Both the position numbers and the translations under genes were made by a program. The notes beneath the pieces are model-generated. The model saw nothing but the letters and a program-made list of their open reading frames with translations. It had not been told where the DNA came from and made no database searches. From Kytococcus schroeteri (GTDB lineage: Bacteria; Actinomycetota; Actinomycetes; Actinomycetales; Dermatophilaceae), in contig NZ_PKIZ01000010.1 of NCBI RefSeq assembly GCF_002847825.1, positions 1 to 18,644 of the forward strand: a stretch of 18,644 bases of DNA, given 5' to 3'. This document shows, piece after piece, positions 1 through 7,641 of the stretch (positions are counted from its first letter, which is position 1; every line of letters starts with the position of its first letter).

Positions 1-246
1 GCAGCCGAGGGGCCGCCACCGGGCACCGGGGCCGGTACGGCACCACCCAGGAACGACCCCGATCACCCCGATCACCCCGAAGACCGCGGTGACCGCGGTG
101 ACCGCGGTGGCGGGACCGACCTGGCCAATGCCATCCCGTTGTGCGGACGACACCACCGCCGCCTGGACGACCCCCGGTACACGCACACCACCACGACCGG
201 ACCCGACGGCGCCACGACCGTCCACTTCCACACAGCACACCCATGA
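1..246 (+). CDS. HNH endonuclease (DUF222/HNH type), C-terminal part
   Basis: Frame 1 is open from the window edge to a TGA at 244-246 and encodes the last 81 residues of a protein. Residues 36-52 read GGGTDLANAIPLCGRHH, which fits the C-terminal half of an HNH nuclease core (GGxTDxxN, LC and HH, with Asn43 and His51/His52 as likely active-site or metal residues). The tail after it, RRLDDPRYTHTT and onward, resembles the ends of actinobacterial DUF222/HNH proteins, which are often multicopy and of unknown role. The first zinc or catalytic half lies outside the window. Residues 19-37 are an unusual acidic, repetitive segment (DPDHPDHPEDRGDRGDRGG) encoded by 9-base repeats and placed directly before the conserved core. 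The gene ends 53 bases before the next start. The domain call is from motif reading only. Confidence 0.72.
   Translation, partial: AAEGPPPGTGAGTAPPRNDPDHPDHPEDRGDRGDRGGGTDLANAIPLCGRHHRRLDDPRYTHTTTTGPDGATTVHFHTAHP
61..111 (+). repeat. 9-base tandem repeats inside the HNH gene
   Basis: Two copies of GATCACCCC (61-78) are followed, after GAAGAC, by three copies of a CGCGGTGAC unit (85-111; the last copy ends GGC). The unit length is a multiple of three, so changes in copy number keep the frame and lengthen or shorten a DHP/DRG linker just before the conserved GGxTD motif. Confidence 0.8.
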
Positions 247-286
247 CCAGCCACCGACAGGGCGGGGGAGAGCCCCGGCTGCCGCG

Positions 287-292
287 TAGGGT
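287..292 (+). promoter_or_regulatory. Candidate -10 box for a leaderless ptrB transcript
   Basis: TAGGGT matches the TANNNT extended consensus of actinobacterial housekeeping -10 boxes and lies seven bases before the ATG at 300. That spacing would put the transcription start on or next to the A of the start codon. No convincing ribosome binding site is visible before this ATG, which fits a leaderless message. No clear -35 element is seen. Confidence 0.45.
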
Positions 293-299
293 GGCCCGC

Positions 300-2447
300 A
301 TGTCCCGCAGCACCCCGCCGATCGCGGCCCGCCGCCCCCATCGCCGTGAGCACCACGGGCACGTCGTGGACGATCCGTGGCAGTGGCTGCGAGACCCGGA
401 GGACCCGCAGGTCGTCGCACACCTCGAGGCGGAGAACGCCTGGACCGAGGAGCGGCTCGCCGGGCAGGAGGGGCTCCGGAAGCGCGTCTTCGACGAGATC
501 GTCGCCCGCACGCAGCTGACCGACGTGTCCGTCGCGGCCCGGCACGGGGACTGGTGGTACTACACGCGCACCGTCGAGGGGGAGCAGTACCCGGTCCACG
601 CCCGGGTGGCGGCGCGGGGGGAGTACGCGGTGCAGCGCCCCGTCCTGGAACCGGGACAGGTGCCGGCCGGGGAGCAGGTGCTGCTCGACGGCAACGCTGA
701 GGCCGGCGACGCGACCTTCTTCTCGGTGGGCGGCTTCACCACCAGCCGGGACGACCAGCGCCTGGCCTTCGCCACCGACACCTCGGGGGACGAGCGGTTC
801 AACGTCACGGTCGTGGACCTGGCCACCGGCGAGCGGATCGACGAGTCGATCAGCGGCGTCGGGTACGGCCTGTGCTTCGACCACGACGCCACCCACCTCT
901 ACTACGTCCGCGTGGACGAGGCGTGGCGGCCCCACCAGGTCTGGCGCCACGCCATCGGGGCGGACCCGGCCACCGACGAGCTCGTGCACACCGAGGAGGA
1001 CGAGGCCTGGTGGATGGGCATCGACACCTCCGGCGACGACCGCTGGCTGCTCATCGGTAAGGCCTCCAGCGACTCCAGCGAGTGGTGGGTGCTCGACACC
1101 ACCGACCCGGCTGCCCGTCCGCAGGTGGTGCAGGCGCGCGTCGACGGCCTCGAGTACGACGTCGACGTGGACGGCGACGAGCTGCTCCTCGTGCACACCG
1201 CGAACACTCCCGAGGGGGAGTTGGCCACGGCCACCGTCGCGGCGTCCGGCCGGGAGCACTGGCGTGCGGTGCAGCCCCCGGCCGAGGACGAGCGCCTCCT
1301 GGGGGTGGACCTCTACGAGCGCTTCGCCGTGGTCTCCCTCCGGCGGGACGGTCTCACGGCCCTGCGGGTGTACCCGCGCACCGCGGGCCCGGACGTGCCG
1401 TTGGGCCTGGGTGCGCCGCTCGACCTCGTCCCCGACGAGCCGCTGTGGACGATCGGTCTGGGGACCAACCCCGACCACGCCACGACGACGCTGCAGGTGG
1501 TCACCGAGTCGCTCGTGACCCCGCCCACCACGAGCGAGTACGACCTGGGGCCGGTGCTCGAGGGGGGCGAGCTCGCGCCGCCCACCGTGCTGCGGCAGCA
1601 GCCCGTCCTCGGCGGGTACGACCCGGCCCAGTACGTGCAGGAGCGCCTGTGGGCCACGGCGGCCGACGGGACGCGCATCCCGGTGTCCCTGGTGCACCAC
1701 GTGGACGCTCGGCCCGACGGGACGGCCCCCGGGCTGCTGTACGGGTACGGCGCCTACGAGGTGTCCACCGAGCCCGACTTCCGTACCAGCCGTCTCTCGC
1801 TGCTGGATCGCGGCGTCGTCTTCGCGATCGCCCACGTGCGCGGCGGCGGCGAGATGGGGCGCCACTGGTACGAGGCCGGCCGTCTGGCGCAGAAGCAGAA
1901 CTCCTTCACCGACCTGAACGCCGCCGCGCACCACCTCGTCGACGCCGGGTGGGTGCACCCCGACCGCCTCGCCGTGGAGGGCGGCTCCGCCGGCGGCCTG
2001 CTGCTGGGAGCGGCCATCAACCTCGAGCCCGGCCTCTACCGGGCGGCGCACCTCGCGGTGCCGTTCGTGGACGCGCTGACCACCATCCTCGACCCCTCCC
2101 TGCCGCTCACGGTGGGCGAGTGGACCGAGTGGGGCAACCCCCTGCACGACCCGGCGGCCTACGAGCTCATGGCCGCGTACTCGCCCTACGAGAACGTGCG
2201 GACCGCGCAGTACCCCGCGATGCTGGCGACCACCAGCCTCAACGACACCCGGGTCGGGTGCGGGGAGCCCGCCAAGTGGGTGCAGGCGGTGCGCGAGCGG
2301 GCCACCAACGACCCGGTCGAGCGTCCCGTGCTGCTGCGCACCGAGATGGTCGCCGGCCACGGTGGCCGTTCCGGCCGGTACGACGTGTGGGGCGACCGCG
2401 CCCTCGAGCTGGCGTTCCTGCTCGACGCACTGGGGGTGGAGGCATGA
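300..2447 (+). CDS. ptrB: S9A serine peptidase, oligopeptidase B-like
   Basis: The 715-residue protein has the length and layout of the prolyl oligopeptidase family: an N-terminal beta-propeller region followed by a C-terminal alpha/beta-hydrolase domain. The nucleophile motif is GGSAGGLLLGA, with the Asp in SLNDTRVGCGEPAKWV and the His in VAGHGGRSGRYD completing the Ser-Asp-His triad near the C-terminus. In family terms it cleaves short peptides after basic residues in the cytosol; no signal peptide is seen. The N-terminal block with DPWQWLRDPEDPQVVAHLEAEN is typical of the family. I chose the ATG at 300 (MSRSTPPIAARRPH) because homology begins there and a TANNNT box precedes it; the upstream GTG at 141 would run through the end of the HNH gene. 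Its TGA overlaps the next gene's ATG (ATGA), so the two are probably translated together. Specificity for Arg/Lys is inferred from subfamily resemblance. Confidence 0.9.
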   Translation: MSRSTPPIAARRPHRREHHGHVVDDPWQWLRDPEDPQVVAHLEAENAWTEERLAGQEGLRKRVFDEIVARTQLTDVSVAARHGDWWYYTRTVEGEQYPVHARVAARGEYAVQRPVLEPGQVPAGEQVLLDGNAEAGDATFFSVGGFTTSRDDQRLAFATDTSGDERFNVTVVDLATGERIDESISGVGYGLCFDHDATHLYYVRVDEAWRPHQVWRHAIGADPATDELVHTEEDEAWWMGIDTSGDDRWLLIGKASSDSSEWWVLDTTDPAARPQVVQARVDGLEYDVDVDGDELLLVHTANTPEGELATATVAASGREHWRAVQPPAEDERLLGVDLYERFAVVSLRRDGLTALRVYPRTAGPDVPLGLGAPLDLVPDEPLWTIGLGTNPDHATTTLQVVTESLVTPPTTSEYDLGPVLEGGELAPPTVLRQQPVLGGYDPAQYVQERLWATAADGTRIPVSLVHHVDARPDGTAPGLLYGYGAYEVSTEPDFRTSRLSLLDRGVVFAIAHVRGGGEMGRHWYEAGRLAQKQNSFTDLNAAAHHLVDAGWVHPDRLAVEGGSAGGLLLGAAINLEPGLYRAAHLAVPFVDALTTILDPSLPLTVGEWTEWGNPLHDPAAYELMAAYSPYENVRTAQYPAMLATTSLNDTRVGCGEPAKWVQAVRERATNDPVERPVLLRTEMVAGHGGRSGRYDVWGDRALELAFLLDALGVEA

Positions 2448-3661
2448 CCGACAGGACGGGCACCGGTACGGGCGCCACGGAGGCGGAGGCCCGGGCGGTG
2501 GACTGGAGCGGCACGGAGATCGCACGCCTGCGCGTGCTGGACACGGTCTGGTCCGTCCGTGACCACGCCTCCGGCATCCAGGACGACGTGCCCGCGCTGT
2601 GGTCCCGCTGTATCACCGACGAGGAGCCCGACGTGCCGCTGCACCTCGTGGCCGTGGGGGAGGCGCCACCCGCAGGGGAGGCGGTCGTGGTCGCCGGGGA
2701 GCAGGGCGGGTACAGCCTGGCCTCGTGGTTGATCGCCGCCTCGATCGGGCGCCACATCGGGCAGTCGCTCATGGTGCACGCCGCGGCGCTCACCGCCCCC
2801 GGGACCGACCGGGCCCTGTGCCTCGTGGCCGCGTCGGGGACGGGCAAGACGACGGCCAGCCGCGTGTTGGCCCAGGCGGGGTGGGGCTACCTCACCGACG
2901 AGTGCGTCGCCGTCGACGACGGCTACCGGGTGATGCCCCTGGAGAAGCCCCTCTCGGTGGTCACCGACCCCCGGGGCAACCCGCACCACAAGCACCAGCT
3001 GGGACCCGACCAGCTGGGCATGGCCCGTGCGCCCGAGGGGGCCCGGCTCACCGGACTGGTGCTCCTCCACCGCCTGCGCACCGAGGAGCAGCGGGAGGTT
3101 GACCCGGGCCCGCTGCCCCGCCTGGAGCCGGTGCCGGCCGTCGAGGCCCTGCCGCTGCTCGCGCCGCAGACCTCCGCGCTGAGCCGCACCCCCGGCGGCC
3201 TGTCCACCCTGGCCCGTGCGGTCACCGACCTCGGGGTGCAGCGCCTGGTGTACTCCGAGATCACCGAGACCACCGACCTGCTCGCCGACCTCGCCGCGCA
3301 GGGGGCCCCGTCCCCGGCCGAGGAGCTCACCGCGCTCCAGGGGGACGCGCCGTGGGACGCCGTCCCTCCCAAGCCGTTGGACGACCCGGACACGACGCCG
3401 GGAGCCCGCTGGGAGCAGGCCCCGTTCTCCTGGGCCGTGGTGTGCGGTGAGGGGGACGTGGTGCTCATGGTCGGGTCGTCCGTGCTGCAGCTCGGCCAGC
3501 TCGGCGCGACCCTCTGGCAGGAGCTCGCGGACTCGCCGCGGACCGTCGGTGAGCTCACCGCGCTCCTCGTCGAGACCTTCGGCCCCCACCCCGACGCCGA
3601 GCGCCTGGCTGCCGAGGCGGTCGCGGCCCTCTACCGGGTCGGGCTGGTCCGCCCCGCCTGA
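2444..3661 (+). CDS. HPr-kinase-like ATPase fused to a PqqD-like domain
   Basis: This 405-residue protein starts at an ATG overlapping the ptrB stop, with a GGTGGAGG-like ribosome site just ahead. Residues 129-137 contain a Walker A loop (AASGTGKTT, Lys135), followed by LTDECVAV at 150-157, the spacing and wording of HprK/PEP-carboxykinase-like small kinases (compare SGAGKST, then SDDLVAL). The last 80 or so residues (SSVLQLGQLGATLWQELADSPRTVGELTALLVETFG, ending YRVGLV) look like a PqqD-type peptide-binding fold. PqqD domains usually hold leader peptides of ribosomally made natural products, and HprK-like kinases occur in some lasso-peptide clusters, but no precursor peptide, cyclase or radical SAM maturase is found nearby. 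The substrate is unknown. HPr itself is an unlikely target, because the fold resemblance is to the broad superfamily. No signal peptide or membrane segment is visible. A strong hairpin follows the gene. Confidence 0.72.
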   Translation: MTDRTGTGTGATEAEARAVDWSGTEIARLRVLDTVWSVRDHASGIQDDVPALWSRCITDEEPDVPLHLVAVGEAPPAGEAVVVAGEQGGYSLASWLIAASIGRHIGQSLMVHAAALTAPGTDRALCLVAASGTGKTTASRVLAQAGWGYLTDECVAVDDGYRVMPLEKPLSVVTDPRGNPHHKHQLGPDQLGMARAPEGARLTGLVLLHRLRTEEQREVDPGPLPRLEPVPAVEALPLLAPQTSALSRTPGGLSTLARAVTDLGVQRLVYSEITETTDLLADLAAQGAPSPAEELTALQGDAPWDAVPPKPLDDPDTTPGARWEQAPFSWAVVCGEGDVVLMVGSSVLQLGQLGATLWQELADSPRTVGELTALLVETFGPHPDAERLAAEAVAALYRVGLVRPA

Positions 3662-3699
3662 GCCGCCCAGGCACAGGAACGCGTACGCCCGGGGACGCC

Positions 3700-3731
3700 G
3701 ACGGGGCCGGTCCCGCAGGACCGGCCCCGTC
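3700..3731. terminator. Bidirectional hairpin terminator between the kinase-like gene and glnA
   Basis: A perfect 14-base-pair stem (arms 3700-3713 and 3718-3731) closes a CGCA tetraloop. It lies between the convergent stops at 3661 (+) and 3752 (-), so it can end transcripts from both sides. There is no T-run, which is common in high-GC actinobacteria. The plus-side foot reads CCGTCGT, as in two other hairpins of this window. Confidence 0.8.
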
Positions 3732-3751
3732 GTCACACCGTGGTCGGCGAC

Positions 3752-5176
3752 TCAGATGTGGTAGTAGAGCTCGTACTCGAAGGGGTTGGGGCGCAGGCGC
3801 ATCGGCGCGATCTCGTGCGTGCGCTTGTAGTCCACCCAGGCCGCAATGAGGTCGTCGGTGAACACGTCGCCCTCGGTGAGGAAGTCGTGGTCGGCCTCCA
3901 GCGCCTCCAGGGCGGCGTCGAGCGAGAACGGCAGCTGCTCGATGTTCGCCTGCTCCTCCGGCGGCAGCTCGTACAGGTCCTTGTCCACCGGCTCCGGCGG
4001 CTCGATGCGGTTGCGGATGCCGTCGATGCCGGCCATCAGCTGCGCCGCGAAGCACAGGTACGGGTTGGCCGACGGGTCCGGCACGCGGAACTCCACGCGC
4101 TTGGCCTTCGGCGAGGTGCCCGTGATCGGGATGCGGATGCACGCCGAGCGGTTGCGGGCCGAGTACACGAGGTTGACCGGCGCCTCGAAGCCCGGCACCA
4201 GGCGGCGGAACGAGTTGATCGTCGGGTTGGTGAAGGCCAGCAGCGCCGGGGCGTGCTTGAGCAGGCCACCGATGTACCACCGCGCGGTGTCGGAGAGCTG
4301 GCCGTAACCGTTCTCGTCGTGGAACAGCGGCTCGCCGTCCTTCCACAGGCTCTGGTGGGTGTGCATGCCGGAGCCGTTGTCACCCATGACCGGCTTGGGC
4401 ATGAAGGTGGCCGAGCGGCCGTCCTCCCACGCGGTGCCCTTGACGACGTACTTGAACTTCATCATGTCGTCGCCGGCGTGCAGCAGCGTGTTGAACTTGT
4501 AGTTGATCTCCTGCTGGCCGGCGGAGCCCACCTCGTGGTGGCTGCGCTCGACCTCGAGGCCGACCTTCTCCATGTTGCGGCAGATCTGGTCGCGCAGGTC
4601 GGTGTAGTGGTCGGTGGGGAACACCGGGAAGTACCCGCCCTTGGTGCTCACCTTGTAGCCCTGGTTGCCGCCCACCTCCTCGCGGCCGGTGTTCCAAGCC
4701 GCGGCCTCGGCGTCGATGCTGTAGAACGCGCTGCCCGGGGTGGTCTCGTAGCGGACCTCGTCGAACACGTGGAACTCGGCCTCGGCGCCGATGAAGACGG
4801 TGTCGGCGATGCCGGTCGTCCTCAGGTACTCCTCGGCGCGGCGGGCGATGGTGCGCGGGTCGCGGCCGTAGGGCTCGTCGGTGAAGGGGTCGACGATGGA
4901 GTAGTTCATGACCAGCGTCTTGGCGTCCCGGAAGGGGTCGATGAACGCGGTGGCCAGGTCGGGCAGCAGCTTCATGTCGGACTCGTGGATGGCGACGAAG
5001 CCGCGGATGGACGAGCCGTCGAACATCTGGCCGGTGGCCAGCGCCTCGGCGTCCACCGTGGAGGCGGGCACGTTGAAGTGCTGCATGACGCCCGGAAGGT
5101 CGCAGAACCGGATGTCGAGGAACTCCACCTCCTCGTCGCGGATGTAGTCGATGACCTCTTGCGGGCTGCTGAACAC
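3752..5176 (-). CDS. glnA: Glutamine synthetase type I
   Basis: The 474-residue protein makes glutamine from glutamate, ammonia and ATP and acts as a cytosolic dodecamer. Length and motifs match GSI-beta enzymes: FDGSSIRGF near the start, the metal-binding [12 protein letters not shown], the [10 protein letters not shown] stretch, and [19 protein letters not shown] carries Tyr402, placed where these enzymes are adenylylated by GlnE, so activity is probably controlled by nitrogen status. The C-terminus [15 protein letters not shown] ending is normal (here [11 protein letters not shown]). The start is a GTG at 5176-5174 with a clear AGGAGGG site seven bases upstream (5184-5190), and homology begins at once ([11 protein letters not shown]). 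The gene is divergent from the RDD-protein gene and convergent with the kinase-like gene. The same glnA/RDD/DUF4191/lipA neighbourhood is known in mycobacteria, where this copy is the main enzyme (GlnA1). Confidence 0.97.
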   Translation of the reverse strand: MFSSPQEVIDYIRDEEVEFLDIRFCDLPGVMQHFNVPASTVDAEALATGQMFDGSSIRGFVAIHESDMKLLPDLATAFIDPFRDAKTLVMNYSIVDPFTDEPYGRDPRTIARRAEEYLRTTGIADTVFIGAEAEFHVFDEVRYETTPGSAFYSIDAEAAAWNTGREEVGGNQGYKVSTKGGYFPVFPTDHYTDLRDQICRNMEKVGLEVERSHHEVGSAGQQEINYKFNTLLHAGDDMMKFKYVVKGTAWEDGRSATFMPKPVMGDNGSGMHTHQSLWKDGEPLFHDENGYGQLSDTARWYIGGLLKHAPALLAFTNPTINSFRRLVPGFEAPVNLVYSARNRSACIRIPITGTSPKAKRVEFRVPDPSANPYLCFAAQLMAGIDGIRNRIEPPEPVDKDLYELPPEEQANIEQLPFSLDAALEALEADHDFLTEGDVFTDDLIAAWVDYKRTHEIAPMRLRPNPFEYELYYHI

Positions 5177-5211
5177 TGCTGTGCCCTCCTGGGAGCGGGA
5201 GTGGTGGCCGG

Positions 5212-5230
5212 CACCGCCGGGTCGGCGGTG
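5212..5230 (-). other. Hairpin in the glnA leader
   Basis: CACCGCC (5212-5218) pairs perfectly with GGCGGTG (5224-5230) around a five-base loop. If transcription starts near 5239 as proposed, the stem sits at the beginning of a leader of about 60 bases, well ahead of the ribosome site. It does not match any riboswitch class I recognise; a stabilising role is a guess. Confidence 0.35.
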
Positions 5231-5245
5231 TCGCGGAACGGACCC

Positions 5246-5276
5246 AGCCTATCGACTGGCCCCTGCCGTGGAGTCA
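5246..5276 (-). promoter_or_regulatory. Candidate glnA promoter
   Basis: Read on the minus strand, TGACTC (5271-5276) and TAGGCT (5246-5251) are separated by 19 bases. The -10 fits TANNNT; the -35 is partial and the spacing is long. It lies about 70 bases before the GTG and leaves room for the leader hairpin and the ribosome site. Confidence 0.35.
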
Positions 5277-5360
5277 CTCCCACGTCACCGGGTGGCCACG
5301 TGTCGTCGGTGGTCTCGGACACGCGCCACCCACCGGCCCGCCCGCGCTCCGCCCGGTCCG

Positions 5361-5366
5361 TACCCT
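5361..5366 (+). promoter_or_regulatory. Candidate -10 box for a leaderless RDD-protein transcript
   Basis: TACCCT lies six bases before the GTG at 5373. This fits the TANNNT-N6/7-start arrangement of leaderless genes. There is no ribosome binding site in front of the GTG. Confidence 0.45.
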
Positions 5367-5372
5367 GTGCGC

Positions 5373-5849
5373 GTGGACAGACGTGAGATCGGCTCCTGGC
5401 TCAGCGGACCCCGGGCGGCGCTCCCCGACGACGAGCACCCCAGCCCCCAGGACCACCCGGGTCAACGCCTCGGCCTGCCGGCCACCGGCCCCGGGTCCAT
5501 CGCCCGCCTCGGCCCGCGCCTGGTCGCCCTGTTCATCGACTGGTTCGCCTGCCTGGCCATCACGGCCGCCACGTGGGGCCACCTGGGACCCGGCGGGTCC
5601 GGCCAGCTGGTGACGCACGGGATCTTCCTGCTGGAGAACCTCGTGCTCGTCGCCGCGGCCGGCGGCACCCTCGGCCACCGCATCATGGGCCTGCAGGTGA
5701 TCCGCCTCGACGACCGACCGGTCACGCTCGTGGACTCCGCGGTGCGCGCGGTCCTGCTCTGCCTGGCCCTGCCGGCCCTGATCTGGGACCGCGACCAGCG
5801 CGGCGCACACGACTGGGTGCGTCGCACCGCCATCGTCCGCGGGCGCTGA
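5373..5849 (+). CDS. RDD-family small membrane protein
   Basis: This 158-residue protein opens with VDRREIGSWLSGPR, a start seen in actinobacterial RDD proteins beside glnA (Rv2219A-like). The RDD signature is visible as RLGPRLVALFIDWFACLAI (Arg and Asp in the first membrane helix), followed by a second hydrophobic segment (GIFLLENLVLVAAAGGTLGHRIMGLQVI) and a third (VRAVLLCLALPALIWD), then DQRGAHDWVRRTAIV. Three membrane segments are likely. The family function is poorly defined; ion transport roles have been proposed for some members. I chose the GTG at 5373 because the conserved start lies there and a TANNNT box precedes it; a longer reading from 5151 would overlap the glnA leader and has no conserved content. 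It is divergent from glnA and convergent with the acyltransferase gene, with only a weak hairpin between. Confidence 0.85.
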   Translation: MDRREIGSWLSGPRAALPDDEHPSPQDHPGQRLGLPATGPGSIARLGPRLVALFIDWFACLAITAATWGHLGPGGSGQLVTHGIFLLENLVLVAAAGGTLGHRIMGLQVIRLDDRPVTLVDSAVRAVLLCLALPALIWDRDQRGAHDWVRRTAIVRGR

Positions 5850-5891
5850 GGCGGGTCAGGGCCTGACGGGCCCGGTGACGACGCGGGTGCC

Positions 5892-6983
5892 TCAGGGCCG
5901 CACGTACACGCGGTACCGCGCCAGCACGAGGGCGAGGGCCACCCAGAAGGCCAGGAACGCGATGCCGAAGACCCACCGGCCGGCGTCTGGACCCATCAGC
6001 CGCACCACCCGGTCGGCCACCGAGGGGTCGCCGGCGGTGAGCTGGTGCAGCACGAGGTGCGAGCCGAAGTAACCGAGCAGGGCGTTGCGGCCGAGTGCCT
6101 CGGGCACCGGTCGCACCAGCGATGACGCCGGAGGGGCCCCGTCGGCGTCGAGGAGCAAGTACGCACCCAGCAGCACGAGCAACCCGGGCACGGCCGTGAG
6201 CAGGGCGAAGGACGGGGTCCACAACCGCTTGACCACGGGCACGCCCAGCAGGTGCAGCACCAGCCCTGCGGCCAGGCAGGCGCCCACCAGCAGCAGGATG
6301 AGGGTGATGATCCGCCCCCGCGCCCCGGGGGTGCCGTGCAGGGTGCGCACGGTGGCGCCCGCCACCAGGCCCACTCCCACGGTCACCAGGGCACCGGCGA
6401 GCGTCACCACCCCCTCCGGGTCGTGGCCTCGCGCACCACCCCGGTAGGCGTGCGCCCCCATCCACGGCAGGTCGAGCGTGCGCGAGGGATTGCAGGTCGG
6501 GGTCACGCCGCCGCAGTGCGCACCCCAGGCCAGGTGCAGCGCGGTGAGCGCCACCGTCAGCACGGCCACCGCGACCGCCCACGCCCGGGGGCTGCGTAGG
6601 CGGGTGCTCGCCACGGCCACCACCGGCACCAGCACCGCGTAAACCTGGAGGGGGCCCATGAGGCGGAACTCCGCGGGGGCCGGCCAGTCCAGCACCACCG
6701 CGTTGTAGAGCAGCCCGGCTGCCCACAGCACCACCGAGCGGCGCAGGACCACCCACCACGAAGGCGTGCGGGCGTAGGCGAAGGCCATGCCGGCGCCCGA
6801 GAGCACCACGAAGGTGGGGAAGACCAGGTCCACCAGGTGGATGCCCTCCCAGTGGGCGTGCACCAGCGCGGTCGGCAGCGGGGGCAGCACCGCGATCATC
6901 AGCAGGTTGAAGACCACCGCGGCGCCGCGCGACCAGTCGAGGGAGACCAGGCGGCGCCGCGCACCGGGCCCGATGCTGCTCAC
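5892..6983 (-). CDS. HGSNAT-like membrane N-acetyltransferase (DUF5009/COG4299 type)
   Basis: This 363-residue protein has about ten hydrophobic segments. Its N-terminus, RLVSLDWSRGAAVVFNLLMI then HAHWEGIHLVDLVFPTFVV, lines up with human heparan-alpha-glucosaminide N-acetyltransferase (RLRSVDTFRG, then HASWNGLTVADLVFPWFVF). His42 in HAHW is the counterpart of the catalytic His of that family. RLMGPLQVYAV matches the family block R-x-P-G-V-L-Q. Family members move an acetyl group from cytosolic acetyl-CoA across the membrane to a terminal glucosamine. The GTG start overlaps the stop of the deacetylase gene (GTGA), so the two are probably translated together. The C-terminus ends VLARYRVYVRP. 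Substrate in this organism is unknown; a cell-wall or surface amino sugar is an inference. A generic acyltransferase-3 family label is the main alternative, but the HAxW and DLVFP motifs argue against it. Confidence 0.75.
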   Translation of the reverse strand: MSSIGPGARRRLVSLDWSRGAAVVFNLLMIAVLPPLPTALVHAHWEGIHLVDLVFPTFVVLSGAGMAFAYARTPSWWVVLRRSVVLWAAGLLYNAVVLDWPAPAEFRLMGPLQVYAVLVPVVAVASTRLRSPRAWAVAVAVLTVALTALHLAWGAHCGGVTPTCNPSRTLDLPWMGAHAYRGGARGHDPEGVVTLAGALVTVGVGLVAGATVRTLHGTPGARGRIITLILLLVGACLAAGLVLHLLGVPVVKRLWTPSFALLTAVPGLLVLLGAYLLLDADGAPPASSLVRPVPEALGRNALLGYFGSHLVLHQLTAGDPSVADRVVRLMGPDAGRWVFGIAFLAFWVALALVLARYRVYVRP

Positions 6984-7633
6984 CCGAGCACCGCCGACCG
7001 GTGGTCCGCCGCGCGCAGGTCGTCGAACAGCCCGCTCACCGACCGGTGCCCGAACGGTGCGTAGGCGGCGTCGGCCCGGCGGGCGGCCGGCAGGTCCGGG
7101 CAGTCCCAGATCCGTCCGCCCTGTGCTCCCGGCGGCAGCGCGGTGCGGCTGCGGTCGCCGGCGAGCCGGCGCACCACCCGGGCCACGACGCGGTGGTCGG
7201 GATGGTCGTCGTCGGTGGCGCAGGCGGCGGCCACCACGGCGTCGGGGTGTTCCTCCAGGACGGGGGAGAGGGCCTCGGCCACCGCGGACTCGGTGAGACC
7301 ACCGTCGGGCAGCTCCAGGTGGGTGATGGTGCCCCGTTCGCCGGTCAGCGCGGCCCAGGCGTCCTCCAGCTCCGCCGAGCGCACCGCCTCGAGGCGCTCG
7401 GCGCTCCACGAGGCGGGGGCGGCCCCGCTCGCGGCGCCCCGGGTCACCGCCACGAGCACCAAGTGGTCGCCCCGGTCGCGCGCGTGCAGCACGTAGCCCG
7501 ACAGACGCAGCGTCTCGTCGTCGGGGTGGGGGCTCACCACCACGAGCGTGCCGGCGTGCCCGCACCCGGCCACCGGCACCAGTCCGGCGAGGGCGACGCC
7601 CAGCACGAATCGCCGACGGGAGGGCGCCACCAC
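6980..7633 (-). CDS. PIG-L/LmbE-type deacetylase with Tat-lipoprotein signal
   Basis: The 217-residue protein carries the PIG-L zinc site: SPHPDDE at 34-40 (His36, Asp39) and HPDH at 144-147 (His147). The family removes acetyl groups from GlcNAc-containing substrates (GlcNAc-PI, GlcNAc-inositol in mycothiol synthesis, bacillithiol precursors). Unlike the cytosolic MshB/BshB enzymes, this one starts with SRRRFVLGVALAGLVPVAGC, which combines a twin-arginine motif with a lipobox (VAGC, Cys24), so it should be exported folded and anchored outside the membrane. The length is somewhat short for the family, mainly at the C-terminus. Two consecutive GTG codons (7633-7628) can start it; I give the first. 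No good ribosome site is seen, and the start is eight bases after the DUF4191 stop, suggesting coupled translation. It overlaps the following acyltransferase gene by four bases. The substrate is not determined by sequence. Confidence 0.82.
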   Translation of the reverse strand: MVAPSRRRFVLGVALAGLVPVAGCGHAGTLVVVSPHPDDETLRLSGYVLHARDRGDHLVLVAVTRGAASGAAPASWSAERLEAVRSAELEDAWAALTGERGTITHLELPDGGLTESAVAEALSPVLEEHPDAVVAAACATDDDHPDHRVVARVVRRLAGDRSRTALPPGAQGGRIWDCPDLPAARRADAAYAPFGHRSVSGLFDDLRAADHRSAVLG

Positions 7634-7641
7634 GGCGGGTC

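Noticed and set aside
72..2525. Long open frame of 817 codons on the minus strand opposite ptrB
   Set aside because: It mirrors the ptrB codon pattern, is rich in Arg, Gly, His and Val, has no recognisable domain, and the plus strand carries a full peptidase with catalytic triad.
2444..3752. RiPP biosynthesis cluster around the PqqD-like fusion
   Set aside because: No precursor peptide, radical SAM maturase, cyclase or transporter could be found in the neighbourhood on either strand.
3740..5386. 548-codon plus-strand frame opposite glnA
   Set aside because: Antisense of a complete, highly conserved glutamine synthetase; composition is that of a shadow frame.
5859..5873. Hairpin between the RDD gene and the acyltransferase gene as a terminator
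   Set aside because: Only five base pairs with a five-base loop; far weaker than the other convergent-gene hairpins, so not listed as a feature.
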